A DNA stretch of 64,000 bases from assembly GCF_900091315.1 (NCBI RefSeq), contig NZ_FLSP01000003.1, forward strand, positions 1 through 64,000, written 5' to 3'. Under the pieces are notes generated by a model. It did no database searches and had not been told where the DNA came from. It saw only the letters and a list, made by a program, of their open reading frames with translations. The first letter of the stretch is position 1. Each line of letters starts with the position of its first letter. A program made the translations under genes and the position numbers. This document shows positions 1 to 8,642 of the stretch, piece after piece. The stretch is from Streptomyces sp. DI166. Lineage in GTDB: Bacteria; Actinomycetota; Actinomycetes; Streptomycetales; Streptomycetaceae.

Positions 1-18
1 CCGGATTAGGCTCTACCC

Positions 19-663
19 ATGCGCTATGACCTCGTCATCTTCGACAACGACGGTGTACTCGTCGACAGTGAGCCCATATCCAACCGGCACCTCGCCGCCT
101 ATCTGACCGAGCTGGGCCACCCCACCTCCTACGAGGACTCCCTGCGCGACTACATGGGCTCCGCCATGCACCGCGTACACGATCTTGTCGAGGAGCGGAC
201 CGGACAGCGGCTGCCGGCGGACTTCGACGATGTCTTCCACGCCCGGGTGTTCGCCGCTTTCGAGCGGGAGTTGAAGCCCGTGGCCGGGGCCGAGCAGGTC
301 CTGGAGAAGCTGGCCGCTGACGGGGTGCCGTACTGCGTGGCCTCGTCCGGCAGTCATGAGCGGATCCGGGTGGGGCACCGGACGACCGGGCTGGCGCGGT
401 GGTTCGAGGATGAGCGGATCTTCAGCTCGCAGGACGTCGGGCGCGGGAAGCCGGAGCCGGATCTGTTCCTGTACGCCGCGAAGCGGATGGGGGTCGCGCC
501 GGAGCGGTGTGTGGTCGTGGAGGACAGTCCGCTGGGGGTGCAGGCGGCCGTCGCCGCGGGCATGGATGTCTACGGGTTCACCGCGATGACCCCGGCCTCG
601 CGGCTGGAGGGCGCCAACGGACTCTTCGCCGACATGGGCGAGTTGCTCGATCTGCTGGTCTGA
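19..663 (+). CDS. HAD-superfamily hydrolase, beta-phosphoglucomutase-like
   Basis: A 214-residue cytosolic HAD phosphatase. Motif I is FDNDGVLVDSE near residues 8-18, with the nucleophile and general-acid aspartates. A cap domain follows, then motif II serine in VASSGS (about 112-117), the lysine of GKPEPD (about 143-148), and the motif IV acidic residues in VVVEDSPLGV (about 164-173). This is the usual length for the PGM/GPH branch, which acts on small sugar phosphates or removes phosphate from damaged metabolites. The substrate cannot be read from sequence. Only 18 bases precede the ATG in the window, so its promoter is not visible. Confidence 0.9.
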   Translation: MRYDLVIFDNDGVLVDSEPISNRHLAAYLTELGHPTSYEDSLRDYMGSAMHRVHDLVEERTGQRLPADFDDVFHARVFAAFERELKPVAGAEQVLEKLAADGVPYCVASSGSHERIRVGHRTTGLARWFEDERIFSSQDVGRGKPEPDLFLYAAKRMGVAPERCVVVEDSPLGVQAAVAAGMDVYGFTAMTPASRLEGANGLFADMGELLDLLV

Positions 664-775
664 AGACAGCCGCAACTGGTCCGCAGCCGGTCCGCAGCCG
701 GTCCGCCAAAGCTGAAGGAAATTCATCTTTGGCTGGATCTACCCACGGGTACGCCGGAGCCCTACGCTCGCCGCC

Positions 776-1987
776 ATGACTGATGTGCTGTGGCGCGGCA
801 GGGCCTCGCTGACGTTCAGCTTCTACGCCCAGGGCGTGGCCTTTGCCCTCCTGGTGACCCGCATACCGGCGATCCAGGACCGCTACGAGGTCTCCGACGC
901 GCTGCTGCCGGCGTTCCTGGCCGCCGTGCCGATTCTGGCCGGGGCCGGGAGTGTGGCGACCGGGTGGCTGGTGAAGCGGGTACCGGTGAGCCGGGTGCTG
1001 CGGTGGTCCCAGCCGGTGGTGTTCCTGTCGCTGCTGGGGGTGGCGGCGGGGGACCGGATGGTCGAACTGGGGGTGTCCCTCGCGGCGTTCGGACTGGCCG
1101 TGGGTGCGTTGGACGCCTCGATGAACATGCTGGGAGTGAGCCTCCAGCGGGCGTACGGGCGCAGCATCATGCTCAGCTTCCATGCCGCGTACAGCCTGGG
1201 CGGGATCTTCGGCGCCACGCTGGCCTGGGTGGGGGCGCGCCTCGACTACGCGTTGCTCCTGTCGTATCTGCCTGTGGTTGTGGTGCTGATGCCGTTGGCG
1301 TTCGTCGGGAGCCATTGGTACATCGACGGTCGCCAGGAGCCGGAGGAGGGCGGGGCCGCGGCGGCGGGGAGCGTGGGGTTCAAGCTTCTGCTTCCGCTGT
1401 GCCTGGTCATGACCTTCGCCTACATCGGGGACTCCACCGTCTCCAACTGGAGCGCGAAGTACCTCAGGGACGTGCTGGGCGGCAGCCCCGAGATGGCGAC
1501 CGTTCCGTACAACGTCTACATGGTGACGACCTTGTTGGGGCGCTCCCTCGGGGACTTCGGGGTGCGGCGGTTCGGGGCGGTGGCCGTGGTGCGGACGGGG
1601 GCCGTGGTGGCCGCGGGCGGGTTCGCGGTGGTGGCGTGGGCGCCGTCGGCCAACATTGGGTTGCTCGGGTTCACCTTGCTGGGGCTGGGGTTGTGCGTGC
1701 TGGTGCCGCAGACCTTCGCCGCGGCGGGGCGGTTGTCGCCGGGGGCGTCGGATGCGGCCGTGGCCCGGCTGAATGTGTTCAACTATGTGGGCTTTTTGGT
1801 CGGTTCGCCGTTGGTGGGGGCCTTGGGCGATGCGTGGAGTTACCGCGGGGCCATGCTTGTGCCGATGGTGTTGGTGCTGGTGACGCTTGTGTATGCCCGA
1901 TCGTTCGAGACTGGATCGGACCGATACGGTGGCGGGCATGAGCGGCCGCGCACAGCTGATGTGGGACGAGGCAGTAACGGGCTATGA
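776..1987 (+). CDS. MFS transporter, YbjJ-like
   Basis: A 403-residue integral membrane protein with about 12 hydrophobic segments in two halves. The halves are joined by a hydrophilic loop near residues 185-200 rich in Glu and Gly. The N-terminal region (WRGRASLTFSFYAQG, RIPAIQDRY) resembles the YbjJ/FucP-like branch of the major facilitator superfamily, which exports or imports small solutes by proton coupling. The substrate is unknown. The last 17 codons overlap the start of the downstream acuC-type gene, so the two are probably co-transcribed and translationally linked. The hydrophilic tail after residue 375 has no predicted function. Confidence 0.88.
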   Translation: MTDVLWRGRASLTFSFYAQGVAFALLVTRIPAIQDRYEVSDALLPAFLAAVPILAGAGSVATGWLVKRVPVSRVLRWSQPVVFLSLLGVAAGDRMVELGVSLAAFGLAVGALDASMNMLGVSLQRAYGRSIMLSFHAAYSLGGIFGATLAWVGARLDYALLLSYLPVVVVLMPLAFVGSHWYIDGRQEPEEGGAAAAGSVGFKLLLPLCLVMTFAYIGDSTVSNWSAKYLRDVLGGSPEMATVPYNVYMVTTLLGRSLGDFGVRRFGAVAVVRTGAVVAAGGFAVVAWAPSANIGLLGFTLLGLGLCVLVPQTFAAAGRLSPGASDAAVARLNVFNYVGFLVGSPLVGALGDAWSYRGAMLVPMVLVLVTLVYARSFETGSDRYGGGHERPRTADVGRGSNGL

Positions 1988-3113
1988 CTTCGGGCCGGAG
2001 CATCCGATGGATCCGGTCCGGCTGGCCCTGACCCGGCGTCTCGTGGAGAGCTTCGGGCTCGACCAGGCCGTGGACGTGGTCACGGCGAAGGCGGCCGGGG
2101 AGTCGACGTTGCGGCTCGTGCACCGCCAGGACTACATCGACGCCGTGAAGGCGGCCTCGGCCGATCCGCGGTCCGCCGACGGGTCGTACGGGATCGGCAC
2201 GCTGGACGATCCCGCGTTCGCCGGGATGCACGAGGTCTCGGCGCTGATCGCGGGGCAGTCCGTGGGCGCGGCGGAGTCCGTGTGGCGTGGGGACGCGCTG
2301 CACGCCGTGAATTTCGCGGGGGGCCTGCACCACGCGATGCCCGGCGGTGCCTCCGGTTTCTGCATCTACAACGACGCCTCGCTCGCCATCGCCCGGCTGC
2401 TGGAGCTCGGCGCCGAGCGCGTCGCCTATGTGGACGTCGACGTGCACCACGGGGACGGCGTCCAGGCGGCGTTCTGGGAGGACCCGCGGGTCCTGACGAT
2501 CTCCCTGCACGAGCACCCCCGCACGCTGTTCCCGCAGACCGGCTGGCCGGAGGAGACAGGCGCGGCCGGGGACGCGGAGGGCTCGGCGGTGAATGTGGCG
2601 CTGCCGGCCGGGACCGGGGACGCGGGCTGGCTGCGGGCGTTCCACGCCGTGGTGCCGGAGCTGCTGGCCGGGTTCCGGCCGCAGGTGCTGGTGACCCAGC
2701 ACGGGGCGGACACCCACTTCGAGGACCCGCTGGCGCATCTGGCGGTGTCGCTGGACGCGCAGCGGGCCGTGCAGGTCGCCTGCCACGACCTGGCGCACGA
2801 GTACGCCGACGGGCGCTGGGTGGCGCTCGGGGGCGGCGGCTACGCGGTGGTGGAGGTCGTACCCCGTTCGTGGACGCATCTGGTGGGGATCGCGGCGGGC
2901 CGGGAGATCGCCCCGGAGGCGTCGATCCCGGAGGAGTGGCGGCAGGAAGTGTTCGCCCGTACGCGGCAGTTGGCGCCGGTGCGGATGACGGACGGGCGCT
3001 GGCCCGTGTCGTACGGGGAGTGGGAGGCGGGGTACGACCCCGCGGACCGGCTGGATCAGGCCGTACTGGCGACGAGGCGGGCGGTGTTCCCGCTGCGGGG
3101 GCTGCTGCCGTAG
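1938..3113 (+). CDS. acuC: Acetoin utilization protein AcuC-type deacetylase
   Basis: A 391-residue member of the zinc-dependent histone-deacetylase fold. Visible motifs are HHAMPGGASGFCIYND, the metal-binding VDVDVHHGDG, the QHGADTH acidic site and the GGGGY loop near the active site. AcuC proteins deacetylate acyl-CoA synthetases and other lysine-acetylated proteins, so this is a candidate for controlling acetyl-CoA synthetase. I chose the ATG at 1938 because homologous sequence begins at MSGRAQLMWDE; the open frame extends further upstream but only into the MFS gene. The start lies 50 bases inside that gene, which suggests coupled translation. Confidence 0.92.
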   Translation: MSGRAQLMWDEAVTGYDFGPEHPMDPVRLALTRRLVESFGLDQAVDVVTAKAAGESTLRLVHRQDYIDAVKAASADPRSADGSYGIGTLDDPAFAGMHEVSALIAGQSVGAAESVWRGDALHAVNFAGGLHHAMPGGASGFCIYNDASLAIARLLELGAERVAYVDVDVHHGDGVQAAFWEDPRVLTISLHEHPRTLFPQTGWPEETGAAGDAEGSAVNVALPAGTGDAGWLRAFHAVVPELLAGFRPQVLVTQHGADTHFEDPLAHLAVSLDAQRAVQVACHDLAHEYADGRWVALGGGGYAVVEVVPRSWTHLVGIAAGREIAPEASIPEEWRQEVFARTRQLAPVRMTDGRWPVSYGEWEAGYDPADRLDQAVLATRRAVFPLRGLLP

Positions 3114-3212
3114 GGGGCCACCCCTACGGGCTTGCCGTCGCCGTTACGCCAACCGTGCGCACTTCACCCCGTTCCACCCCCACCCCCGCCCCGCGTCCGC
3201 CAGCATCGCTGC

Positions 3213-4028
3213 GTGTTGTCCATTGGGGCTCTGCGGGGCCATCTGGTCGCTGCTCGGCTGGCGGGGGTGGTGGCCACCACCCGGGAGACGAGCCTGCGCA
3301 GCTATCGGCTGTTCGCGGCCGGGGATCCCCGGGCGCTGATGGGGGTCGACCCGTGCGCCGAGTGGGGGCAGCGGGAACTGGTCGCGTTGATGGCGGACAA
3401 ATGCGGGGTTTCCCGCGATCCGCTGTGCGTTGACGGGCATGATGTGATCGATCCTGATCGGACGCTGGCGGGCCTGGAGGCGTTCGCGGGGCGGCTGCGT
3501 GCGGTCGTCCGGCGCGGCGGGGCCGTGCTCATCGGCACCGGGCACCCGCGTCCGCTGCTCGGTTTCTACGCCGCCTTGGCGGACGCTCTCTCGGCGGCCG
3601 GATGTGTCGTCCTCACCCCCGCGCAGGGTCGCTGTGTCGACATAACGACCCGGTTCGGTCTACGCACGTACAACCTTGAGTACGTACGAGGAGTCGCGCT
3701 CGTACGCGCGGCCGACGCCGTTGGCTCCGGGCGTGAGCCGGGCGCACACACGCATTCCCCGCTCCCGGTTCGGCTCGCGCTGGCGGCCGCGGCCGAGGCC
3801 GACGGGCCGCTGCCGGAATTGGTGATCGGGGATCACGGCTGGGTCTGCGGAGCAGGTCAGCTGGGGTTTGAGGCCATTGGGCTGGCCGATACCGATGACC
3901 CCGCGCTCTTCGTGGGGGAGGCGGAGGGGGTGGTGTCCGTCGTCGTTCCACTTGATGACGGTGTGCGGTCTGCTTACTACCGGCCGCTTACCCGCTACGT
4001 ACTCAAACGAGCGTGTCTGTCACAGTAG
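3213..4028 (+). CDS. Phosphatase-like conserved actinobacterial protein
   Basis: A 271-residue cytosolic protein found as a single-copy gene in streptomycetes and usually annotated only as a phosphatase. It shows alternating hydrophobic strands (AVLIGTGHPRPLLGFYAALADAL), GDHGWVCGAGQ near the C-terminus, and no signal peptide or membrane helix. The GTG at 3213 is preferred over the upstream ATG at 3132 because the extra 27 residues are a proline-rich run with no domain character. It has its own gap of about 100 bases after acuC. The biochemical role is inferred only from annotation habit, not from an unmistakable catalytic motif. Confidence 0.75.
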   Translation: MLSIGALRGHLVAARLAGVVATTRETSLRSYRLFAAGDPRALMGVDPCAEWGQRELVALMADKCGVSRDPLCVDGHDVIDPDRTLAGLEAFAGRLRAVVRRGGAVLIGTGHPRPLLGFYAALADALSAAGCVVLTPAQGRCVDITTRFGLRTYNLEYVRGVALVRAADAVGSGREPGAHTHSPLPVRLALAAAAEADGPLPELVIGDHGWVCGAGQLGFEAIGLADTDDPALFVGEAEGVVSVVVPLDDGVRSAYYRPLTRYVLKRACLSQ

Positions 4029-4157
4029 GCCGCCGATGGGTGCACCTCTTCCCCACTCGCACCACCCGCCCCTACATTGGGGAGTGAGCACGCAGCGACG
4101 AAGAGTCACCGGAAGGGGAAGCCGGTGGCCGTCGAGTGCGGAAGGTTCAGGTGTGTC

Positions 4158-4370
4158 ATGGCTGCAGCTGGCGAGAGGCCTCTGAACGAGGTTCAGTTCC
4201 TTACCGTGGCGGAAGTCGCCTCGGTGATGCGAGTGTCCAAGATGACCGTGTACCGCCTGGTGCACAGCGGTCATCTGCCCGCGATCCGGGTGGGGCGGTC
4301 CTTCCGCGTCCCCGAGCAAGCGGTACACGAGTACCTCCGTGAGAGCTATGTGGGGGTGGAAACCGCCTGA
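4158..4370 (+). CDS. Small helix-turn-helix DNA-binding protein (excisionase/BldC-like)
   Basis: A 70-residue protein made almost entirely of a MerR/excisionase-type winged helix: FLTVAEVASVMRVSKMTVYR, then LVHSGHLPAIRVGRSFRVPE, then a short helix. The family includes BldC, which binds DNA as head-to-tail oligomers, but this protein is a paralogue rather than BldC itself. It corresponds by order and sequence to Rv0500A of M. tuberculosis, directly ahead of bS22 and the galE2-like epimerase. ATG 4158 is chosen because the domain begins just after it; GGAAGG lies about 11 bases upstream. The frame is open earlier without domain content. Confidence 0.9.
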   Translation: MAAAGERPLNEVQFLTVAEVASVMRVSKMTVYRLVHSGHLPAIRVGRSFRVPEQAVHEYLRESYVGVETA

Positions 4371-4428
4371 CGGCACGGGGTACGGGGGGATCCTCAGGGC
4401 ACCGTCGGATCTCCCCCGGCCACCTCGA

Positions 4429-4458
4429 TTACGACCTCAGCGCTCGGGCGGGTAGGCT
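4429..4458 (+). promoter_or_regulatory. Candidate vegetative promoter for the bS22 gene
   Basis: TTACGA (4429-4434) and TAGGCT (4453-4458) are separated by 18 bases and lie about 70 bases before the bS22 start. They resemble an HrdB-type -35/-10 pair. This is inferred from pattern only; no transcript data are available. Confidence 0.4.
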
Positions 4459-4527
4459 AGCCCCTCGTAGGTCGTGTGGGCCCATGGCGCCCAAACACCG
4501 AGTGATGAGAAGTGAGCGAGGGTAGTC

Positions 4528-4626
4528 GTGGGCTCTGTTATCAAGAAGCGGCGCAAGCGGATGGCCAAGAAGAAGCACCGCAAGCTGCTCAAGCGCACGC
4601 GCGTTCAGCGTCGCAACAAGAAGTAA
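4528..4626 (+). CDS. Ribosomal protein bS22 (AURKAIP1/COX24-domain mini-protein)
   Basis: A 32-residue, extremely basic protein beginning [19 protein letters not shown] and ending QRRNKK. It matches the actinobacterial AURKAIP1/COX24-domain peptides. The mycobacterial homologue was seen by cryo-EM in the small ribosomal subunit near the decoding region and named bS22. The start is GTG 4528. A strong factor-independent terminator follows within 30 bases, so it is expressed as a single short gene. It is far below usual gene-calling length limits. Gene order with the upstream DNA-binding protein and the downstream epimerase is conserved in Mycobacterium. Confidence 0.93.
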   Translation: MGSVIKKRRKRMAKKKHRKLLKRTRVQRRNKK

Positions 4627-4655
4627 CTCGCGACGCGAGCCGCCGCGAGAGCGTG

Positions 4656-4700
4656 AGTGTGGCCCCCCACCGGTTGCCGGTCGGGGGCCACACTCCTTTT
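4656..4700 (+). terminator. Rho-independent terminator after bS22
   Basis: A 12-base-pair perfect stem, AGTGTGGCCCCC (4656-4667) with GGGGGCCACACT (4683-4694), is followed by CCTTTT. This is a canonical intrinsic terminator, unusually clear for a GC-rich genome. Confidence 0.88.
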
Positions 4701-4920
4701 CCGGGGCCGTTGTGCGGCGGGCCGGACCTCGTACGCGGGCCCGGACGCTCACACTGGCTGCATCTGTTCGTCCGTCCTGTGGATGCCGTCACTTCATGCA
4801 TTGGGTGGTCATCACAGCGCAACATCGACCCGCTAAGTTGGCGGCACACGGGGAACCCGGCAGGGTAACGAGCAGCGGTACATCGGGTCTGGACGAATTC
4901 CTGGAAGGAAGGCGCTGATC

Positions 4921-5982
4921 TTGGGAAAGGTCGTGCTCGTGACCGGAGTGGCCCGTCAACTGGGGGGCCGTTTCGTACGACGGATCCAGCGTGACCCACA
5001 GGTCGACCGGGTCGTCGCCGTGGACGCGGTTCCGCCCGAGCACCATCTGGGCGGCGCGGACTTCATTCAGGCCGACATCCGGCAGCCGACCATAGCGAGG
5101 GTGCTGGCCGAGACGGGCGCGGACACGGTCGTCCACATGGACGTGACGGGCACGGCGCTGGGCAGCGGAAGCCGGACCACGGTCAAGGAGACCAACGTCA
5201 TCGGCACCATGCAGCTGCTCGGGGCGTGCCAGAAGTCGCCGACGGTCAAGCGGCTGGTGGTGAAGTCCAGTACGAACGTCTACGGCTCGGCGCCCCGGGA
5301 CCCGGCGGTGTTCACCGAGACCACCCCGCCCAAGTCCCTGCCCAGCGGCGGCTTCGCGAAGGACACCGTCGAGGTCGAGGGGTATGTGCGCGGGTTCGCG
5401 CGGCGGCGGCCGGATGTGGCCGTGTGCGTGCTGCGGTTCGCCAACATCCTCGGGCCGACCGCGGACACACCGCTCGCCTCGTACTTCTCGCTGCCCGTCC
5501 TGCCGACGGTTCTCGGCTACGACCCGAGGCTGCAGTTCGTGCACGAGGACGATGTGATCGAGGTGCTGCGGATCGCCTCGCACGAGCCCGCCCGCGGCAC
5601 CCTGAACAGCGGCACGTTCAATATCGCCGGGGACGGGGTCCTGCTGCTGTCGCAGTGCGCGCGGAGGCTCGGGCGGCCCACCGTGCCGCTGCTGCTGCCC
5701 GCGGTGACCTGGGCGGGCTCGCTGGTGCGTACGCTCGGTATGACGGACTTCTCGCCCGAGCAGATCCGCCTGCTGACCCACGGCAGGGTCGTGGCGACGG
5801 ACCAGATGCGGGAGACCCTCGGCTTCCGGCCGAAGTACACGACCGCGGAGACCTTCGAGGACTTCTCCCGCAGCCGCGGCCCCGGACTGCTCCCGCCGGA
5901 GGCCCTCGCGGGGGCCGTGGACCGGGTCGCCGAGCTGGCCCTTCCGGGCAGTGGTCACCTCCCGACGCAGAGCGCCAACTGA
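4921..5982 (+). CDS. NAD-dependent epimerase/dehydratase family protein (Rv0501-type)
   Basis: A 353-residue extended short-chain dehydrogenase. The start is TTG 4921, with GGAAGGAAGG about 8 bases upstream, giving MGKVVLVTGVARQLGG as a variant Rossmann glycine motif. Further features are the NAD-adenine acidic position in VDAVPPEH, TNVIGT, and the LRFANILGP substrate region. The usual YxxxK pair is not obvious: the equivalent region reads SSTNVYGS then GGFAKDTVE, so the Tyr and Lys are displaced. The family includes UDP-glucose 4-epimerases, but this branch has no proven substrate. A 14-base gap to the acyltransferase indicates an operon; the same pair exists as Rv0501-Rv0502. Confidence 0.87.
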   Translation: MGKVVLVTGVARQLGGRFVRRIQRDPQVDRVVAVDAVPPEHHLGGADFIQADIRQPTIARVLAETGADTVVHMDVTGTALGSGSRTTVKETNVIGTMQLLGACQKSPTVKRLVVKSSTNVYGSAPRDPAVFTETTPPKSLPSGGFAKDTVEVEGYVRGFARRRPDVAVCVLRFANILGPTADTPLASYFSLPVLPTVLGYDPRLQFVHEDDVIEVLRIASHEPARGTLNSGTFNIAGDGVLLLSQCARRLGRPTVPLLLPAVTWAGSLVRTLGMTDFSPEQIRLLTHGRVVATDQMRETLGFRPKYTTAETFEDFSRSRGPGLLPPEALAGAVDRVAELALPGSGHLPTQSAN

Positions 5983-5996
5983 GGAGCGCAGCAACG

Positions 5997-7055
5997 ATGG
6001 CGGACGCCAAGGTCATTCCGTTCGACGACGACCGGTCCCGCGCGGGCGCCGCACCGCGGCCGCAGCGCCGCCGGAGCGTGGGGAGCCGGCGCAAGGGCGC
6101 GGATTCCGCGCTCGGCGAGGTCCAGCCCCTGCCCGGCAGGCCGGTCCCGCAGGATGATGGCCCAGTGACGGAACAGAAACCGGTGACGGACGATACGCCG
6201 GAGCCGCAGGACGACGGCGGGCTGGAGCGGCGGATCGCGGGCGGTCTGTCCTTCCTGCGCCGCCGCCTCACCGGGGACTACGAGGTCGACGACTTCGGCT
6301 ACGACGAGGAGCTGACCGACCAGGTCCTGATGTCGTTGCTGCGGCCGGTGTACGAGAAGTACTTCCGGGTCGAGGTGAAGGGCGTGGAGAACATCCCGTC
6401 CGAGGGCGGCGCGCTGATCGTCGCCAACCACTCCGGCACGCTGCCGCTGGACGGGCTGATGATGCAGGTCGCGGTCCACGACCACCATCCGGCGGGCCGG
6501 CATCTGCGGCTGCTGGCGGCGGACCTGGTCTTCATGCTGCCGGTGGTCAACGAGCTGGCGCGCAAGCTGGGGCACACCCTGGCGTGCGCGGAGGACGCCG
6601 AACGGCTGCTGGGCCAGGGCGAGCTGGTCGGGGTGATGCCGGAGGGCTTCAAGGGCATCGGCAAGCCCTTCGGGGAGCGCTACAAGCTCCAGCGCTTCGG
6701 GCGGGGCGGTTTCGTCTCCACGGCGCTGCGCAAGCGCGCGCCGATCATTCCGTGCTCGATCGTGGGCGCGGAGGAGATCTACCCGATGATCGGCAACGCC
6801 AAGACGCTGGCGCGGCTGCTCGGTTTCCCGTACTTCCCGCTGACCCCGACGTTCCCCTGGCTGGGCCCGCTGGGCGCGATCCCGCTGCCCACCAAGTGGA
6901 CGATCCAGTTCGGCGAGCCGATCCACACGGACGGCTATCCGCCGGAGGCGGCCGAGGACCCGATGCTGATGTTCAACCTGACCGACCAGGTCAGGGAGCA
7001 GATCCAGCACACCCTGTACAAGCTGCTGGTGCAGCGCCGGTCGGTCTTCTTCTGA
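5997..7055 (+). CDS. Lysophospholipid-type acyltransferase (PlsC family, Rv0502-type)
   Basis: A 352-residue protein. A disordered, charged N-terminal region of about 85 residues leads into a PlsC-type acyltransferase domain. The catalytic motif is NHSGTLPLD (NHX4D variant); PEGFKGIGKPFGERY matches the acyl-acceptor phosphate-binding region, and IIPCSIVGAEE is also conserved. The likely role is acylation of glycerol-3-phosphate, lysophosphatidate or another lipid head group at the inner membrane face. GAGGAG at 5981-5986 supports ATG 5997. It shares an operon with the preceding epimerase-like gene, suggesting joint work on an envelope glycolipid (inference). Confidence 0.88.
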   Translation: MADAKVIPFDDDRSRAGAAPRPQRRRSVGSRRKGADSALGEVQPLPGRPVPQDDGPVTEQKPVTDDTPEPQDDGGLERRIAGGLSFLRRRLTGDYEVDDFGYDEELTDQVLMSLLRPVYEKYFRVEVKGVENIPSEGGALIVANHSGTLPLDGLMMQVAVHDHHPAGRHLRLLAADLVFMLPVVNELARKLGHTLACAEDAERLLGQGELVGVMPEGFKGIGKPFGERYKLQRFGRGGFVSTALRKRAPIIPCSIVGAEEIYPMIGNAKTLARLLGFPYFPLTPTFPWLGPLGAIPLPTKWTIQFGEPIHTDGYPPEAAEDPMLMFNLTDQVREQIQHTLYKLLVQRRSVFF

Positions 7056-7122
7056 GCCCGCCACAACCCGCGCACCGAAGAAACGTTTTATACGGCGAAA
7101 CGCTTTATACGGCCGTACGACA

Positions 7123-7156
7123 ACGGGGGCGCCCTTCCCGGGAAGGGCGCCCCCGT
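7123..7156. terminator. Perfect 34-bp palindrome, bidirectional terminator
   Basis: Two complementary 17-base arms (ACGGGGGCGCCCTTCCC and its exact complement) meet with no loop. The element sits between the convergent acyltransferase and rsbN genes, where a shared terminator is expected. No T-run follows on either side. Confidence 0.75.
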
Positions 7157-7176
7157 CGTGTACCGGAGCCTGGTGC

Positions 7177-8409
7177 CTAGTCGGCGTCCTCGGTGTCGAT
7201 GCCGAGCCCGGGGAGCAGGCCCGGGAGCAGCGGCGGGAGGGTGACGTCCGGCTCGGGGAGGGCCGGGTCGCCGGCGGACGGCGTCGTACTGCCCGTGCTG
7301 TTCGGCGGGTCGAGGAGGCCGCCGGTGCTGCCGCCGAGCAGACCCTCGTCCTCGCCGGTGGAGCCGCTCGCGGACTTGCTGGGGCTGCTGGAGGAGCCGC
7401 GGCCGTCGGAGGCGCTGCTGCCGCTGCTGGGCGCGGTCGAGCGGTCCGCACCGGAGGAACCTGTGGAGGCCGACTCGGGGGCGCCCCGGTGCTTGCCGGA
7501 GCCGCCGCTCTCGCTGGGCGTCTCGGGCAGCAGGGACTCCAGCGGCGCCACGTCTTCGTCTATGGCGTCGAAGACCGATGTCACCTGCTCGCCGACATCG
7601 CCGAGCTGGACGGGGAGGCGGTCGCGCAGGGCGCCCCAGGTCTCGCGGTGCGAGCGGGAGAACCCGGCCAGGGCCTGCATGGGGCCGAGGGAGTCCGGGT
7701 CGGCGGCGTAGGCCGCGGCCAGCAGCCGGTGGCCCTCGGAGGCGTCGTGGTGCATGCCGGACAGGGCGCGCCGGACCTCGCCCAGCGTCTCGTGGTCGAG
7801 CGGGCCGCTGCGGTCGCGCTCCATCAGCCGACGGGCCTCGTTGAGCCGGGTGGAGGCCTGGTCGAGGTAGACCCGGCCGCGTTCGGAGTCCCCGTCGGCG
7901 AGGCCGCGCTTGAAGTCCTCGATGCCGCGCTTGAGGCCGTAGAGCGAGTCGCCGGGCAGGGCGTCACCGCTGGCCGCGGCGACTCCGCCGAACGCTCCGG
8001 CGGCCACACCGACGCTGAGGCCGCCTGCGGCGAGGCCCTTGGTGAGCCGGGAGCGCGGTCGCAGCTTGCCCAGTCCGCTCGCCCGGTGTGCGCCCCGGGC
8101 CCGGTGGGAGCGCTGCTCCGGCACCGCAGAATCAGCCCCGCCTCCGGCGCTCTCCAGCAGCATGGCCTCCATCGCGGCCACGAGCTGGGCCCGCTGGACG
8201 ACCTTGACCTCAGGATCCAGCTCTGGCCGGGGCAGCTCCGCGAGACCTGTGGCGAGGGCCAGTAGACGGCCCTGCTCGGTCTGTTCCGCAGCGGCCGGGG
8301 CCGGTGCCGATCCTTCGGACTGCTCGGCCGCCGTGCCCTGGTCGGACTGCTCCTCCAGGGCCTGGGCGAAGGCGTTCGCCCGCCGGTGCGCCGATACGTT
8401 CGCGATCAC
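7177..8409 (-). CDS. rsbN: Anti-sigma factor RsbN (antagonist of sigma-BldN)
   Basis: A 410-residue bitopic membrane protein. The cytoplasmic N-terminal region (about 1-120) is the sigma-binding part. A single membrane helix (about 122-146, LTKGLAAGGLSVGVAAGAFGG) leads to an extracytoplasmic DUF5667 domain starting LPGDSLYGLKRGIEDFK. A low-complexity Ser/Gly/Pro tail follows from about residue 290. AGGAGG lies 7 bases before GTG 8409, which decides the start over the in-frame GTG at 8418 that overlaps it. RsbN binds sigma-BldN and blocks chaplin and rodlin expression until development. It lies directly downstream of bldN and probably has its own sigma-BldN promoter. Confidence 0.93.
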   Translation of the reverse strand: MIANVSAHRRANAFAQALEEQSDQGTAAEQSEGSAPAPAAAEQTEQGRLLALATGLAELPRPELDPEVKVVQRAQLVAAMEAMLLESAGGGADSAVPEQRSHRARGAHRASGLGKLRPRSRLTKGLAAGGLSVGVAAGAFGGVAAASGDALPGDSLYGLKRGIEDFKRGLADGDSERGRVYLDQASTRLNEARRLMERDRSGPLDHETLGEVRRALSGMHHDASEGHRLLAAAYAADPDSLGPMQALAGFSRSHRETWGALRDRLPVQLGDVGEQVTSVFDAIDEDVAPLESLLPETPSESGGSGKHRGAPESASTGSSGADRSTAPSSGSSASDGRGSSSSPSKSASGSTGEDEGLLGGSTGGLLDPPNSTGSTTPSAGDPALPEPDVTLPPLLPGLLPGLGIDTEDAD

Positions 8410-8539
8410 TGGCGGCACCTCCTCTCGTCATGACGGTCGACTCCCCAGGGGGTCCTGAGGGTTGCACCACCCGACCACATCCACACGATCGAGTGATCGG
8501 AGACGGCCGGGTAGTGACCACAGGGAGCCTGCATCCCGC

Positions 8540-8568
8540 ACAACGAGCGTCGCGGCACTTGGGTTACG
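8540..8568 (-). promoter_or_regulatory. Candidate sigma-BldN promoter of rsbN
   Basis: On the minus strand CGTAAC (8563-8568) is followed 17 bases later by CGTTGT (8540-8545), about 130 bases ahead of the rsbN start. The bldM p1 promoter read by sigma-BldN has CGTAAC and CGTTGA with near-identical spacing. The match is seen directly; its activity is inference. Confidence 0.6.
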
Positions 8569-8642
8569 GACGACGGATGATCGGATCGGGGAGTCAACGG
8601 ACTTTCACCGAGAGCGAGTTGAACGCTACTGAGCGTGCGGCG

